Counted from the first letter of the stretch, positions 9,589 through 20,678 are shown. The stretch is DNA of 64,000 nt from Saccharina japonica (GCA_008828725.1 MEHQ01000140.1:1157868-1221867); one strand, 5' to 3'. Program-made: numbers and translations. Notes: a model not told the origin generated them from the letters alone.

Positions 9589-9745
9589 TTCGGGAGTTGA
9601 TGACGTCGAGGGCCACCTGCGGATCGAATTCCTCGTCCGGACGCCAGTTGGGAATACTCCCTCCCTCCGGTTTGAGCAAGTTCTCCTTGTTACTCACGTG
9701 TGTAGGTCTTTGCTCATAAATGGAAGGACAGGTTTTGTTCCACAA
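9491..9745 (-). pseudogene. N-terminal part of the reverse transcriptase, frameshifted
   Basis: Reads PDEEFDPQVALDVINSRNAL then GSDGLRFSHLQSIIRTGFGR. The GSDGLRFSHLQSI segment is the conserved motif just before the RT fingers. It overlaps the main frame in a different phase, so a one- or two-base indel near 9500-9540 separates them. The first codon here is TTG with a stop immediately upstream, so no genuine start is present. Confidence 0.7.
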
Positions 9746-10116
9746 TCAGGTCGCGGAGAATAGTAAACGTTTTGCGCTCGTTGCCTCGCCCTGAAAACCC
9801 TGGTTTCCCTTTTAAGACACGCCTCCCAACTTATACAAAAACCTCCCCAATGCCCGCAGTCAGGTGTTGGGAGTAGTTACCGGCCGTTCAAGGCAAATGA
9901 AGGTAATGCCGTAGCATAGATAGGCCGCTGCAATGGGTTTCGTATAGCGCGCGACGCTTGAGCACGGTGTTTTCACCCAAAATTCTCGTGGCGTCCGCCC
10001 AAAAAGCGGGTCTTAAGTTTTTATTATTTTTGCAATTTTTTATTCGTGGACCTATACTGCTGTTTTTTTAGGAGTACAGCATACCTGGTATAATGCTACT
10101 GGTACTTCATACAACA
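9746..10116. other. Flank of retrotransposon, no gene
   Basis: Contains a segment near 9770-9860 that might be element 5' sequence or flank; I cannot place the 5' boundary. It becomes AT-rich after 10015 and carries a TACCTGGTA 9-mer at 10082. Confidence 0.4.
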
Positions 10117-10440
10117 GTAGTAGTTGTCCCTCCATAGTGCCGGTTGAGCAGTGCCGGTTGCCCGCTATAGTGCCTGTGGAATCGCTTGGCACAGACGGGA
10201 TTCACCAGTGTGGTAGTGTGAGGAGTAGTTGGTGCCGGTTGCCGCTATAGCGCCGGTTGCCGCTATAGTGCGGTTGCCGCTATAGTGCGGTTGCTGCTAT
10301 AGCGCGGTTTCCGCTATAGTGCGGTTGCCGCTATAGTGCTGGTTGCCGCTATAGTGCTGGTTGCCGCTATAGTGCCGGTTGCCGATATAGTGCCGGTATT
10401 GTTGGCTGGCGCGTACCGGCATTATAAAGGGACCGTAGTA
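10117..10440. repeat. Family D element with expanded 22-bp array
   Basis: The most expanded copy on this orientation. The unit GGTTGCCGCTATAGTGC repeats about nine times between 10225 and 10400 with point variants (GCGC or GCGG for GTGC). The array is bounded by the family ends TCCCTCCATAGTGCCGG and CCGGCATTATAAAGGGACC. Confidence 0.85.
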
Positions 10441-10734
10441 CGATGATGGTGCTGTGTCACACAATGTGCGCATGGGGATGGTGATGATTCATGATTGTGA
10501 TCAAGGCGATGCTTGCCTATTCCGGGATAAAGAGAGTCCCCAAATGTTGGTGCGTGCGTTGCATCCCTGTTGTTCCGTTTCGTTTTCGTTCTGATTAATT
10601 CTCCAGTTCTTCTCATTTTTCTATTTCCGAGTTTGATTTGTTCCGTTCGTTGCTGTTCTGTAGTTTTGATCGGCGTCGCCCCCTCTCAGGGACACAAAAT
10701 AATACAAGTAAAGTGCACCTGGTACAATATATAT

Positions 10735-10825
10735 AGGGCAGCGGCCAAATACAGGTACACCTGGTCCGTTTGGGGCCAAAAACAGGTATACACTAAAATC
10801 AAGTTAAAAAAATGCACCCCACGAA
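10735..10825. repeat. Family K repeat
   Basis: Pattern ACAGGTACACCTGGTCC, GGGGCCAAAAACAGGTATA, then CACTAAAATCAAGTTAAAAA. Related copies are at 36120-36185 and, inverted, near 36965-37130. Confidence 0.55.
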
Positions 10826-10900
10826 CCTGCCGTTCCTTGCAACGCAAAGTAAAGTTGTTTCATGTTCTTCGTGCTCGCGAGTAGCTGCTATTAATAGTGC

Positions 10901-10990
10901 GAGGAACGAACGCCTGCTGCTGTATTCTCCCTTCTCAGCTTGCGACACCCCTGGTATTCCAAGTCAACCACAATCCCGAAGGGGAGCCTT
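10901..10990 (+). repeat. Family L repeat, truncated by gap
   Basis: CGCCTGCTGCTGTATTCTCC, CAGCTTGCGA, then AAGTCAACCACAATCC and GAAGGGGAGCCTT. The same order recurs at 19845-19945. The copy runs toward the assembly gap. Confidence 0.65.
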
Positions 10991-11030
10991 CTATCTCGTA
11001 TTATTTCGGCGGAGGTGTGCAGGCAGATAT

Positions 11031-11781
11031 NNNNNNNNNNNNNNNNNNNNNNNNNNNNNNNNNNNNNNNNNNNNNNNNNNNNNNNNNNNNNNNNNNNNNN
11101 NNNNNNNNNNNNNNNNNNNNNNNNNNNNNNNNNNNNNNNNNNNNNNNNNNNNNNNNNNNNNNNNNNNNNNNNNNNNNNNNNNNNNNNNNNNNNNNNNNNN
11201 NNNNNNNNNNNNNNNNNNNNNNNNNNNNNNNNNNNNNNNNNNNNNNNNNNNNNNNNNNNNNNNNNNNNNNNNNNNNNNNNNNNNNNNNNNNNNNNNNNNN
11301 NNNNNNNNNNNNNNNNNNNNNNNNNNNNNNNNNNNNNNNNNNNNNNNNNNNNNNNNNNNNNNNNNNNNNNNNNNNNNNNNNNNNNNNNNNNNNNNNNNNN
11401 NNNNNNNNNNNNNNNNNNNNNNNNNNNNNNNNNNNNNNNNNNNNNNNNNNNNNNNNNNNNNNNNNNNNNNNNNNNNNNNNNNNNNNNNNNNNNNNNNNNN
11501 NNNNNNNNNNNNNNNNNNNNNNNNNNNNNNNNNNNNNNNNNNNNNNNNNNNNNNNNNNNNNNNNNNNNNNNNNNNNNNNNNNNNNNNNNNNNNNNNNNNN
11601 NNNNNNNNNNNNNNNNNNNNNNNNNNNNNNNNNNNNNNNNNNNNNNNNNNNNNNNNNNNNNNNNNNNNNNNNNNNNNNNNNNNNNNNNNNNNNNNNNNNN
11701 NNNNNNNNNNNNNNNNNNNNNNNNNNNNNNNNNNNNNNNNNNNNNNNNNNNNNNNNNNNNNNNNNNNNNNNNNNNNNNNNN
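11031..11781. other. Assembly gap (751 N)
   Basis: Undetermined bases. The right edge opens directly into a GTT array, which probably caused the gap. Any frame crossing it is meaningless. Confidence 0.99.
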
Positions 11782-12025
<244 letters not shown>

Positions 12026-12837
12026 CTAACCTCAGACTAGCTCCTTGCGCAATACTTACTACAGTACATCAGATTTACAACAACACCAGACCAGGTTATA
12101 CACCACAAACCCTATACAATGGCCATACATGTCTATGCTCAAAGTTTGACCCAATGTTGGTGTCAAAACAACATTTTCTCATTTGCAAGCCTTACTCAGC
12201 CTTCCTCAGGTTACGCAGTACGAGGTGTTTTTCATTGGCGGCCGAGGCTCACACTGTGTACCTTTGGGGTATATATAACCCTCAATTTTGTTTTGGAGGG
12301 TCATACCATACCCCATAGAGTTGTATACCGTACCAGGGAACATATATGCATACATGCAGCAGCAGCGCGTACAGACAGACAGGTGTCGTAATAGCTTCCT
12401 CTCTTTCTGCCCCGCGACGGGCTTTTTCTTATCCCCGTAAACGGCTGGAGAACTTTGGAACTTTTAGCGACTGACTGCAGCTGCTGTTGTCCAGGCGCCC
12501 GTCAGCGGTTAGGTGATAGAGCAGTAGTAGTATATGCTATATATATCTGCGCTGATACGCTGATATTCTTCCGAGAGTATGTTTCTTTTTATGGGCCGAC
12601 GGGTAGACCAACTCGTGTGTATATATCATCATATATAGCACCAGTAATTGTTCTCGCATTCCGAGCCCAAGGGTTCACCAAACTTCAACTTGATTCGTAT
12701 ACGAGTACGACCAGATATTTATACGATCCTTCTTTTTTTTTTACATCGTACCAGGAGGTATATATTATACCAGGTACCTGGTCCCGGTATATTTTTAGGA
12801 TTCAATATTTTGTTTTTGATCATATATTTTAAGCGCG
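12026..12837. other. No gene seen
   Basis: Unmatched sequence with a TACCAGGTA 9-mer at 12768. Open frames up to 125 codons show no recognisable motif. Confidence 0.45.
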
Positions 12838-12905
12838 ATCGAAGTATCCCGCGCAGCTTGCAAATTTGAGTTTCGAGCAAATCCTCGATCTCACAGCTGT
12901 CGGTT
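12838..12905 (-). repeat. Family F fragment
   Basis: CGCGATCGAAGTATCCCGC, GCAGCTTGCAAATTTGAG, then ATCCTCGATCTCACAGCTG: the inverted core of family F, ending at the CAGCTG end. Confidence 0.65.
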
Positions 12906-13654
12906 TTATGTTTTATCTATGATATTAATATTGTAACTGTTACTTGCGTGGGGATGTGTATGTTCGGCTGATGATGTTATCTACCAGGTGTGATATTATA
13001 TGATCTGATTCCACCGTCCTTCGAAGTGTATATATACGCGCAAGATACACACCACCACCGTCCGCGTGGGATGGACTTCAGAAGAGGTGGTTTTCTTCGA
13101 AACTAGGGGAGGGAGGGGGGGGGGGGGCGCCCACGACGAACATACGAGCGGCATTGGGAAGGCATCGCCGATAAGTCTTTCGATATATAGACGCGTTGCT
13201 TGAGCGCTTTTGCGCTCTCGTCTCGTTGTCGAGAAAATGTGCTTTGGGGTGTATTATCCCCAACACCGGAATATTCTCCATACGGTACGAAGTATGTGTT
13301 TGTATATATGTACATGCTACTCGTCGTGCACTTGGCATGATATTACAACGTCTGATGTATACGATATGATGAGGATAGTTGCTTCGAAGTGTGTTAACAA
13401 TATCATACATACGTGTGGGTACACTTGCTGGCGACTACCGCCGAGAGGCCTACAGATAGATGTGCGTGCATCTACTGCCCGGTACTTGCTACAACACCAT
13501 TCCACCTTTTTTTTTTCCCACTTTTTTTACTGAATAGCACACACCCACAACCCGCCCCGAGGGCTTAACCGTCTGCTGCGCACGAACTACTACTTTGTGC
13601 GGTTATAGACTGTATCTAGGCACCGCCTGAAATTTCGAGATTTCCCAAAAACCG
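12906..13654. other. No gene seen
   Basis: Contains a G-run at 13113-13127. No repeat family was recognised apart from scattered TA-rich runs. Confidence 0.4.
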
Positions 13655-13915
13655 GTACGCACTACTACTACTACTACTACTACTACCACTACTACAACCG
13701 CTACCACTGCTGCTACCGCTACCTCTACTACTACTCCCTCCTACTCCTATATACTACAACTGCTACTGCTACTTTTACTACAGTACTATTACTACTGCTA
13801 CTGCTGCTACTGCCGCTGCTAATGCTACTGCTACTGCTACTGCTGCTACTGCTAATGCTACTGCTACTGCTACTGCTACACCTACTACATACACCACTGC
13901 AGTTTCTACTACTAC
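13655..13915. repeat. Imperfect ACT/CTG triplet array
   Basis: A long degenerate triplet tract: pure ACT at 13660-13690, then mixed CTA, CTG and CCG triplets. In one frame it is polyleucine. Confidence 0.9.
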
Positions 13916-13939
13916 TGGCAATAAAAAAGGAAATCCCCG

Positions 13940-14075
13940 CCCTCCCCCCCCCCCCCCCCCCCCCCCCGCCCCCCCCCCAGCGGGTTTCCTTCGTTAACCA
14001 TTAAAAAAAAAAATGCCCCCCCCCCCCCCTGGTGGTGACGCGCTCCCTTCTGTCGGGGGTGGGGCTTTTTTTTTT
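13940..14075. repeat. Cluster of C/A/T homopolymers
   Basis: Two C-tracts (about 13941-13978 with one interruption, and 14015-14030) alternate with A- and T-runs. It is probably a slippage-prone region. No S1 tail is recognisable beside it. Confidence 0.8.
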
Positions 14076-14099
14076 TTGAATGGTTCAGCAAGAGAACCT

Positions 14100-14837
14100 G
14101 ATGCCTGGTGGGCACGCGTCGATTGCGGGTGCTTGGATCTTGGACTTGTCCAGGTGAGCTGGTTGGCACTCAGCGTGCACTACTGCTACTACTACTACTG
14201 GTGCTTGTACTACACCAGCAGCAGGAAAATACCTTTTTTTTATTTTTATATTTTTTGGTTAGGAACTGTGTGCTTTACGCACAAGTGATTTTTCCTTCGA
14301 TACAGTATAACCGAGGGAAGGACGCTATTTTTTTTTGGCTCTCTCTCTCTTGCGTTAAGAATTTTACTGGTACCAGGTATACCGGTATATACCAGGTATA
14401 GTGTATACGATACGAGAGCTCGTTTTTTTTTTTTTTTCTTGCAGTTTCAAGGCGTAGGGGTGCTTACTGGTGGTGGTATATATATGTAGCATCACAGGCA
14501 GGCTGGTAAGCATTTTGTGTGTATCTTGGTACCTGGTACCTATGGTATGTATTTATACGTACGTACCTGATACCGGTATGCATCTGGTATGTATGTATGT
14601 GTATGTACCTGGTATGTAGTATCGCTTCGTGACAGGTGCGGGTGGCTGGTAGCACGGGAGGGAGTCCTGGCATGCTACCGTTGCTCGTTACTACTGCACG
14701 CCTGTCTCTCACTATTCGCACATACCAGGTACTCGGTGAGTACTATTCTCCTCCGTATTTGCTACGTACATATATGAGTGGCCCGTACTGCGTTGTTACT
14801 TACATACACGGCCTGACTACGTACTACTGTTGTTACA
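14100..14837. other. Non-coding, rich in TACC(A/T)GGTA motifs
   Basis: Five TACCAGGTA/TACCTGGTA 9-mers (14371, 14390, 14530, 14606, 14723) plus TACCGGTA 8-mers at 14380 and 14571 lie in about 360 bp, the densest cluster in the window. No gene is recognised. Confidence 0.7.
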
Positions 14838-15419
14838 GGGGGGGGGGGGGGGGGTGTACTCCCTGTTGTGCACGGCCGTAAAGCTTCATAAATACCATAA
14901 CCCCTCGCCATCCCCTACAATTGCCCGCGGACGGAGCCCGTTGGGTTTTCACCAACCAGCAGACATTGCCTTGCCACCAACCGCGCGAAAACGCCGCGCG
15001 CGGTATGGAGCGAGTCGCGCGGGTGAGCCTGCATCCTGCCTAAGAACCGCCTCTATACGCGCGGACTTAGCATATCGGACGACAGCTTCATATGACATAA
15101 TTTACATTTCTGGTGTGCCACTTCCGGAGACACGCACATGGCCGTTTTACTAATGTAACCTGCCTCGCGGACGCCTTACCATATTAACACTACGTTAGGT
15201 TACGACCATTCCCCTTGTGCGCGAGCAACAGGTTCTCCACCCCGCACAACGATGCTCTACTCGGGACCGCCAGCTTTCGTGACGCCAAAAAAAATAACAA
15301 AAAAAAAACCGAGCAACCCTGGTTGTCTAGCTCACGCCACGCGAGTTGCGTGTTTTACAGCGTCGTATGCCAACCGACGCCAAACCCAACCATTCAGAAA
15401 TATCAATCATAATATTATA
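14838..15419 (-). mobile_element. Family S1 retroposon, full length but diverged
   Basis: It has a G-run at 14838-14854, every S1 block in order, the head CGACGCCAAACCCAACC ending at 15391, and an AT-rich leader before a second G-run. It carries many small indels compared with other copies, so it is an old copy. Confidence 0.85.
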
Positions 15420-15426
15420 TGGGGGG

Positions 15427-15536
15427 ACGGAGGGGGGGGGGGCATAGTAAACAAGGCCGATCGCATAGACAAAAACCTATGTATTCCATTAAATTTACGA
15501 AGCACATTTGGTCCTGATTACTATGTTCCCCCGTAA
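15427..15536. mobile_element. Family A MITE
   Basis: The left TIR is damaged by a G-run; the right TIR reads TATGTTCCCCCGTAA and is followed by TA. It is inserted at, or fused to, the G-run beside the S1 copy. Confidence 0.7.
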
Positions 15537-15583
15537 TACGAGTAGGATAATGAGATAAGTAAGGTGTACCAGGTATCTCTTAA

Positions 15584-15672
15584 CCCTTATAAGACTGGAG
15601 TCCCGTTTTGCGGACAAATTACTTAGAATTAGAGTGCTTTGTCCCCAAAACGGGACTGCAGTCCTAAAAGGG
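15584..15672. mobile_element. Family C MITE, piggyBac-like (first copy, diverged)
   Basis: Flanked on both sides by TTAA. The ends are CCCTTATAAGACTGGAGTCC and its near complement GGACTGCAGTCCTAAAAGGG. Family C is about 80 bp with ends CCCATTCAGAACTG and CAGTTCTTAAGGG, a middle ACTAATTCCAAGTAGTTTGT and CCCCAAATACGTGGGACC. The TTAA target and CCC start match the known piggyBac pattern. This copy belongs to a divergent subfamily. Confidence 0.75.
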
Positions 15673-15787
15673 TTAACAAAAAACGCACAATCTGAGACCC
15701 CCGTCTGTCTGTCTGTCTGGCTGTGAAGTCTGAGCCTGGACCTCGGATTTTCACCCCACGCGTTGCGACAAAGCCCCTAGGGTGCCG

Positions 15788-15907
15788 TTACGGGGTGGGC
15801 TAATGTAGTAAACACTAGTAAATAGGACCTACGGTGCAGACAAAAACCTATATATTTCCCTATCTTTACTTACAATATTTGGTCCTGTTTACTATGGCCC
15901 TCCGTAA
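15788..15907. mobile_element. Family A MITE
   Basis: Starts TTACGGGGTGGGCTAATG and ends GGCCCTCCGTAA followed by TA. The left arm carries an extra AGTAAACACT duplication. Confidence 0.8.
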
Positions 15908-16362
15908 TAATACCCACCTCTACCCCCACATAGGCGGGGTTGTGATTCTTCTCCTTACCTGGAGTGATTGTGTGTGTATATATGTACATTTCGCGATGAC
16001 TTTGAGGTGTGTTTGTGTAGTGCCTGGTATGTATCTGATCTCCTGCTCCGTCATTTCCATCAAACAACGAAAAATGTAATTTCCACCGAAGAAACAAGAC
16101 GAAGGACCATGGGGAGGTGAGGGGGGGAGGGTTCGGACCCTAGAGAGTGCTTTCGTTCGATGCCTATATATATATATGCCGCACCACGATAACTTGCTGA
16201 AATATTACACATATATTGCCATCCGACGTATATATAGCGTGAGCATATATCGTATAACCTGATGGTACCAAGTATATATGTACGTCACACTCACTCGTAT
16301 ATATAAAAAATAAAAACAAAAGCATCAGCTAACTACAGTAGCTAGGCTAGCTATCTAGTCAA
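15908..16362. other. No gene seen
   Basis: TA-rich non-coding sequence with no assignable family. Confidence 0.4.
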
Positions 16363-16405
16363 TAGCTAGCTGTGAGATCGAGAATTTCGTCGAAACTTTT
16401 CTTCC
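16363..16405 (+). repeat. Family F core fragment
   Basis: TAGCTGTGAGATCGAGAATT and TCGTCGAAACT only: the CAGCTG-proximal core of the family. Confidence 0.55.
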
Positions 16406-16467
16406 GTGTATTCAACTGTTAAATAAAGTGCAACAGGAGGTCAGTGACAAAACAAGTCCCTGCTCAC

Positions 16468-16517
16468 CTATGGGGGATGACAACCAAAAATCTTTCTTTG
16501 GTTGTCATCCCCCATAG
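16468..16517. other. Perfect 21-bp inverted repeat, 8-base loop
   Basis: The arms at 16468-16488 and 16497-16517 are exact complements (left arm starts CTATGGGGGATGACAACC). It is not part of any repeat family I recognise here. It could form a stable RNA hairpin or DNA cruciform. Confidence 0.9.
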
Positions 16518-17161
16518 CTACTCACACTACGTACTCTTTCGTTTTTTTTTTTCATTCTTGCTACTTGCTGGCTGTATAGGCCTGGCCTGGGCGGGGGGGG
16601 GGCGGGGCGGGCTTACATATCATAGGTATCAAAGTTTGAGCGTATACTTAACATGTAGTACTATTAATAGTAGACGAATTTTGTGTGTCAAACCTCTTGT
16701 GGGAGACCCCGATTGTGAGCGACCAATTCAACGACAGCAAAACTTCGGTGCTATCATACCAACCATCTACGGAAATCGTGAAAGCGCCCCATTTTCGTTA
16801 TTGATTATACGGGTGGGTTCATGTCGCGCCCTTCCTTTCGGGTTGGGACTCCTTCCTTGCGTTGCAGCTCGGGGCGCCCATGTAGACCATCCCTCGATCG
16901 CGCAGTTGCCGCGGTTGCCGTCATTTTTCTACCCTGTGACGCCCCGAGAGCGTGGGGAGAATGGAGCAGGAAGGGTATAGGGTAGGTGGAGGGAGTAATG
17001 TGGTGGTGTGTTTAAGCCGGGAAGTGGGTGTCGAACGGGAGGTGTGTGTTTTCTCTTTCATGCACCTGGATTGCTAGCAGGGTAGGTCTTGCCTGTCGTA
17101 TATGGCATTGCGTTGTCTGCTCTGCTTACTGCACTGAGCGTAGTATCTCTTGTGTCGTAGT
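16518..17161. other. Unassigned, one open stretch
   Basis: A plus-strand frame is open from 16444 to 16980, but it begins inside the hairpin and its protein has no motif I recognise. I do not call it a gene. A G-rich tract is at 16592-16610. Confidence 0.35.
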
Positions 17162-17278
17162 TTTGTGACCACAGAACTGGTACCTTTTTAGGATGAAGAA
17201 TCGGCACGGACACTGGGTGTGCTGGATGTCGACGGGTAGAAAGAAAGGTTTAATGTGAAGAACACACACACGTTAGCC
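17162..17278 (-). repeat. Family H repeat, well preserved
   Basis: Inverted copy carrying GTGACCACAGAAC, CTTTTTAGGATGAAGAATCGG, CACTGGGTGTGCTGGATGTC and GACGGGTAGAAAGAAAGG. It lies immediately beside an S1 copy. Confidence 0.75.
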
Positions 17279-17790
17279 GCATGTCATGCATGGCCGTAGT
17301 GGTATGTTCGTATATATATTATACACATATATATTATATATATTATATACGTATACAAGTATATTCATTAGACCTCGCATCCCTACAATGCCGTCGTGAC
17401 GGAGCAACGTCGAGTTTTCGCCGGCGACCACAGGCGGCAGACATTTTGATTGCTTGCACCAAGCGTCGTGAAGCGCTGTGGGATGTTTCTCTTTGCCACG
17501 ACGTCGCATGAAGGGGTGACCTTGCATTCCTCTTTTTTTAGAACCGCTTGCGAGGCGAATTTACAATGGATGATTGGCGGCTTCGAAATATTTTATTTAT
17601 TTTCTGGTGTGGCCATTATTTCCAGAGACAGCAACAATGGGTACATACATATACTATCTATGTAACTGCCTCGTGGGTTGCCTTGCCATGTACCGTACAC
17701 ACTACGTGATACGAGCATTCCCCTTGTGCGCAGTTAAAGTTCTACTACATACACCCCGCACAGAAAGAGGGGGGGGGGGGGGGGGGGGGC
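17279..17790 (-). mobile_element. Family S1 retroposon, interrupted
   Basis: A near complete copy from TCATGCATGGCCGTAGT to the CCCCGCACAGA block and a G-run at 17770-17789. A TA-rich insertion of about 60 bp (17312-17370) splits the GGTCTATGGTC region. The tail-side G-run seen in other copies is missing here. Confidence 0.8.
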
Positions 17791-18956
17791 TATGTAAACT
17801 CGTCCGAGAATATAGTTGTGATTGGTTTCCCTGAAGTTTGTTTTTCTTTCTTGATGGAGGGCTGCTGTTTATGAGTTGTCGATGTCAGAGGCTTAGCATT
17901 GCCGGATTGAAAAAAAAACGAGATTAGAGAGATTTTATGTATCAAACATTACGGACATACTTTATATAGACTGCTGTATATACGTACCCGCCATAATATA
18001 CGTAGCTTCTGTATCTGCCAGTTTTTTTCTTGTTTTAGTTTGTTTGTCTGCCTGTCTGATCTGTGGTGAGACGAGATCGACGTTTTTTTTTTTTTTCTGA
18101 TTTTTTTTTGTGTATTCGACGCCTGTCTTCTTTGTTTGCCGTGTTGCGGTCCGGTCCGCTCACGCTTCGACCAGAATACTATTATTACTCGTGCATACAC
18201 CGGTAAATCGGTCTTCGTAGATTTGTTCATCCATGGTTCGTCCTGTACCACCCCCACCCTCCCTCCTGATGGGTGGTACCTGGCCACCGTGTGCGCAAAC
18301 AATAGTCTTCCCTGCCCCAGCGAAGGGAGGGAGGGAGGGAGGAAGGAAGGAAGCGAAGAACAAGTGCCACGCGTATCATAGGGTACCTGATGTTTCAGAA
18401 CACCCTACGTTCTGTTTAATATCTGCCGGTGTGTACATGCATTACACCGTACAGCACAGGACACCTATGTACGTACGTACGATATCCTATTTTAGGAAAG
18501 AAAACAGGAATGCTTACCCCCCCAGGGCTGGGTTTTCTGATTCGTGAAAAGAGTGCAGTATATACTAACTACGTATGTAGGACTGCGAGTAAGGCATGCC
18601 TTGGGCTGAAGTTGACGCCTGTATAGTTGTTAGTTAGATGGCGAACGTAAGCCAACTATTCGACTTATTTTTTAGTTGGGTGGCGCACGTAAGCCGACTA
18701 TCCAACTTAGTTTTTTTTTGCCTACGTATTAAAAACGCGCGTTAAGCCACAAAAAACCACGCCACCAGTCAGATACAAAAGACGCAGAACTCCGCAAAAA
18801 ATTCCACACGCACCTCACTGTACTGTAGTACCTAGCCAACTAATGCCAACTAATGCCAACTATTAATAGTCGGCTAGCAGTAACGCCTTCCGGAGTTCTT
18901 GGATTGTTTCCCCGTAATCCTCAGCCTTGCCTTTTGTTGGTGCCCGTTATCTTGCG
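17791..18956. other. No gene; small direct repeat
   Basis: A 43-bp imperfect duplication at about 18624-18710 carries GGCGAACGTAAGCCAACTAT and a related unit. A GGGA/GGAA-rich stretch lies at 18325-18355. Otherwise unassigned. Confidence 0.45.
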
Positions 18957-19066
18957 TTACGGGGGACCATACGTAGTAAATAGGACCAAATATTGTTAGT
19001 AAAAATGGGGAAGTGTATGGGTTTTTGTGTGTACGCTAGGTCCTACTTACTATGGTTTCCCCGTAG
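18957..19066. mobile_element. Family A MITE
   Basis: TTACGGGGGACCATACG to TATGGTTTCCCCGTAG. An extra ACG sits in the left arm, and the flanking TA is degraded. Confidence 0.8.
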
Positions 19067-19649
19067 TAGTGTCTACCACCCACTCTGACCGTGAATATAG
19101 TGATCGTTTCGACTCTGGTGTGAACATCAAACGGAGCTTGTATTGCTGGCCAGTGTAGGGAGGTTGTTAGTGTAGTTGTCCTGCACTGCTGCTGTGTCTG
19201 AAGTCTATGATACGCATACTTAGTATATATAATACCTACGTAACTGCTGTACGGATCGGTGAAGACATGTATTGTTGATGATGGTGATGCTTGTATATAC
19301 ATCGCGACAGAGGTTCTTTCTTTACAGGCTTACCTTGGTTTACCTTTGTATAACACGCGAGACAGCAGCACACCCCCGCTGACATTAATTCCTGAGACGA
19401 TTTACTCTATGAAGCAAGGGAGGGGGGCGGGGGCAGGGGGCAGGGAACACAACGCAAAGATGGAGGCTTTACAAATTTTTCGTCTGGAGGCCAAGCGTTC
19501 ACTATAGACGCATTAGTCGTCGTCGGCGGCGTGTGCACCCCCGTCCCCGCTCTCGAGAAAGACTGGCTTGTGAGATTCGTACGAGGGGGTGTGTTATGTT
19601 TATCACCCAGGGTAGTAACATAGCGAGCGGTAATGCGACACAAAAACGA
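19067..19649. other. No gene seen
   Basis: Unmatched sequence with a G-rich stretch near 19421-19441. Confidence 0.4.
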
Positions 19650-19844
19650 CCAAATAGGTAGAACTAGAGTAACTATAAACTGGTTTGGGCTGGTCGGTGT
19701 TACTTATGTTACTTACCTGAATACTTGCCCGCTGACTACTTTTGTTTTTTTAGCTTTCAATTTTATTTTATTTTATTTTGTTTTATGATCTTCGTCCTTG
19801 CCCGGTGGCTACGTAGTACGTAGCTGGTATGTATATGCTTCGTA
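19650..19844 (+). repeat. Family M repeat
   Basis: Shares with 45880-46045 the order ACTAGAGTAACT, GCTGGTCGGTGTTACTT, TTTTTTTAGCTTTCA, a T-rich stretch and TTGCCCGGTGGCTACGTA. The class is unknown. Confidence 0.6.
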
Positions 19845-19945
19845 CGAGGAACACATGCCTGCTGTTGTGTTCTCCCGTTTTCAGCTTGCGATACTCCCCC
19901 GGGATTTTAAGTCAACCACAATCCGAACGGGGGACCTTGTACATA
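19845..19945 (+). repeat. Family L repeat
   Basis: GCCTGCTGTTGTGTTCTCCC, TTTTCAGCTTGCGATACTCC, AAGTCAACCACAATCCGAAC and GGGGGACCTTGTACATAT. The best preserved of the family. Confidence 0.65.
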
Positions 19946-20547
19946 TGAATATGTTGTCCGCTAGCCAGTATAAAAATCATGTTTATTCAAGTACCAGGCA
20001 GGGTGTGTTTCTAGTAATAGTAGGCCTTTGGCATATACAACCACCGCCCCCTGAGAGGACTAAACACAACGTATATTACAAAATACACGCAAGGCATGCA
20101 TCGTACATATCTTGTTTGGGAGCCATGTGTACGTATACGTATATGTACCTGGTATATATGTACGTGTGATGGCGCCTGCGTGCATGCCGGTTAGTTGTCG
20201 TGCCATATGATGTGTTATTAATAATAGTAGGAATAATGATGCCATTGCACGAAGAAAGACACCGCACTGAACTTAACCCGAGCTGACTGGTATACTGTCT
20301 GACTGTACCTCAATATCAGGAATCGTACAAATGATGATCCCAGGTTTTTTAGCATTTGCTTCCGACGAGGAAGTATGCATAAGTATTCGTACCTTTTTGC
20401 TTGTGGTAATAATTCGTTTTTGCTCGGTGGTGTGACTCAAAAATTCCATTGCCAGTGCCACAGCTAATAAGAGTAGAGCTCTCCACGTACAAGCTCGGGA
20501 CATTTTAGGAAAATGTGAATAGTTACTCGTGGTTGTTGTTGATGTCA

Positions 20548-20549
<2 letters not shown>
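19946..20549. other. No gene seen
   Basis: TA-rich with one TACCTGGTA at 20146. A minus-strand frame across 20273-20626 is largely the ACT array. Confidence 0.4.
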
Positions 20550-20604
<55 letters not shown>

Positions 20605-20612
20605 CACTACCA
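20550..20612. repeat. (CTA)n microsatellite
   Basis: About 20 CTA units with two CCA interruptions near the right end. Confidence 0.95.
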
Positions 20613-20678
20613 CTACTGTAGCTCATTGCCTAATCTACGTAGCTCCGTCGTCGCGAAAGGGCACAAGGAGACTCATTA

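Larger units (their letters stand above)
7024..9745 (-). mobile_element. RLE-type non-LTR retrotransposon, 5'-truncated
   Basis: The interval spans a reverse transcriptase plus C-terminal zinc-knuckle and endonuclease-like region on the minus strand. The coding frame is broken once near 9500-9540. There is an in-frame stop just upstream of 9745, and no N-terminal zinc-finger region is visible, so the copy looks 5'-truncated. There is no poly-A tail after the stop. The coding DNA is visibly richer in G+C than its flanks. Two other remnants of the same family lie at 2697 and 24255. Confidence 0.8.

Noticed and set aside
6791-9719. Several plus-strand frames of 60-190 codons
   Set aside because: They lie antisense to the reverse transcriptase, whose motifs fix the coding strand.
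10201-10420. Regular 22-bp units considered as a CRISPR-like array
   Set aside because: The units are contiguous without unique spacers, the context is eukaryotic and no cas-like gene is present.
16444-16980. 178-codon plus-strand gene
   Set aside because: It starts inside the perfect hairpin and has no recognisable motif or supporting splice signals.
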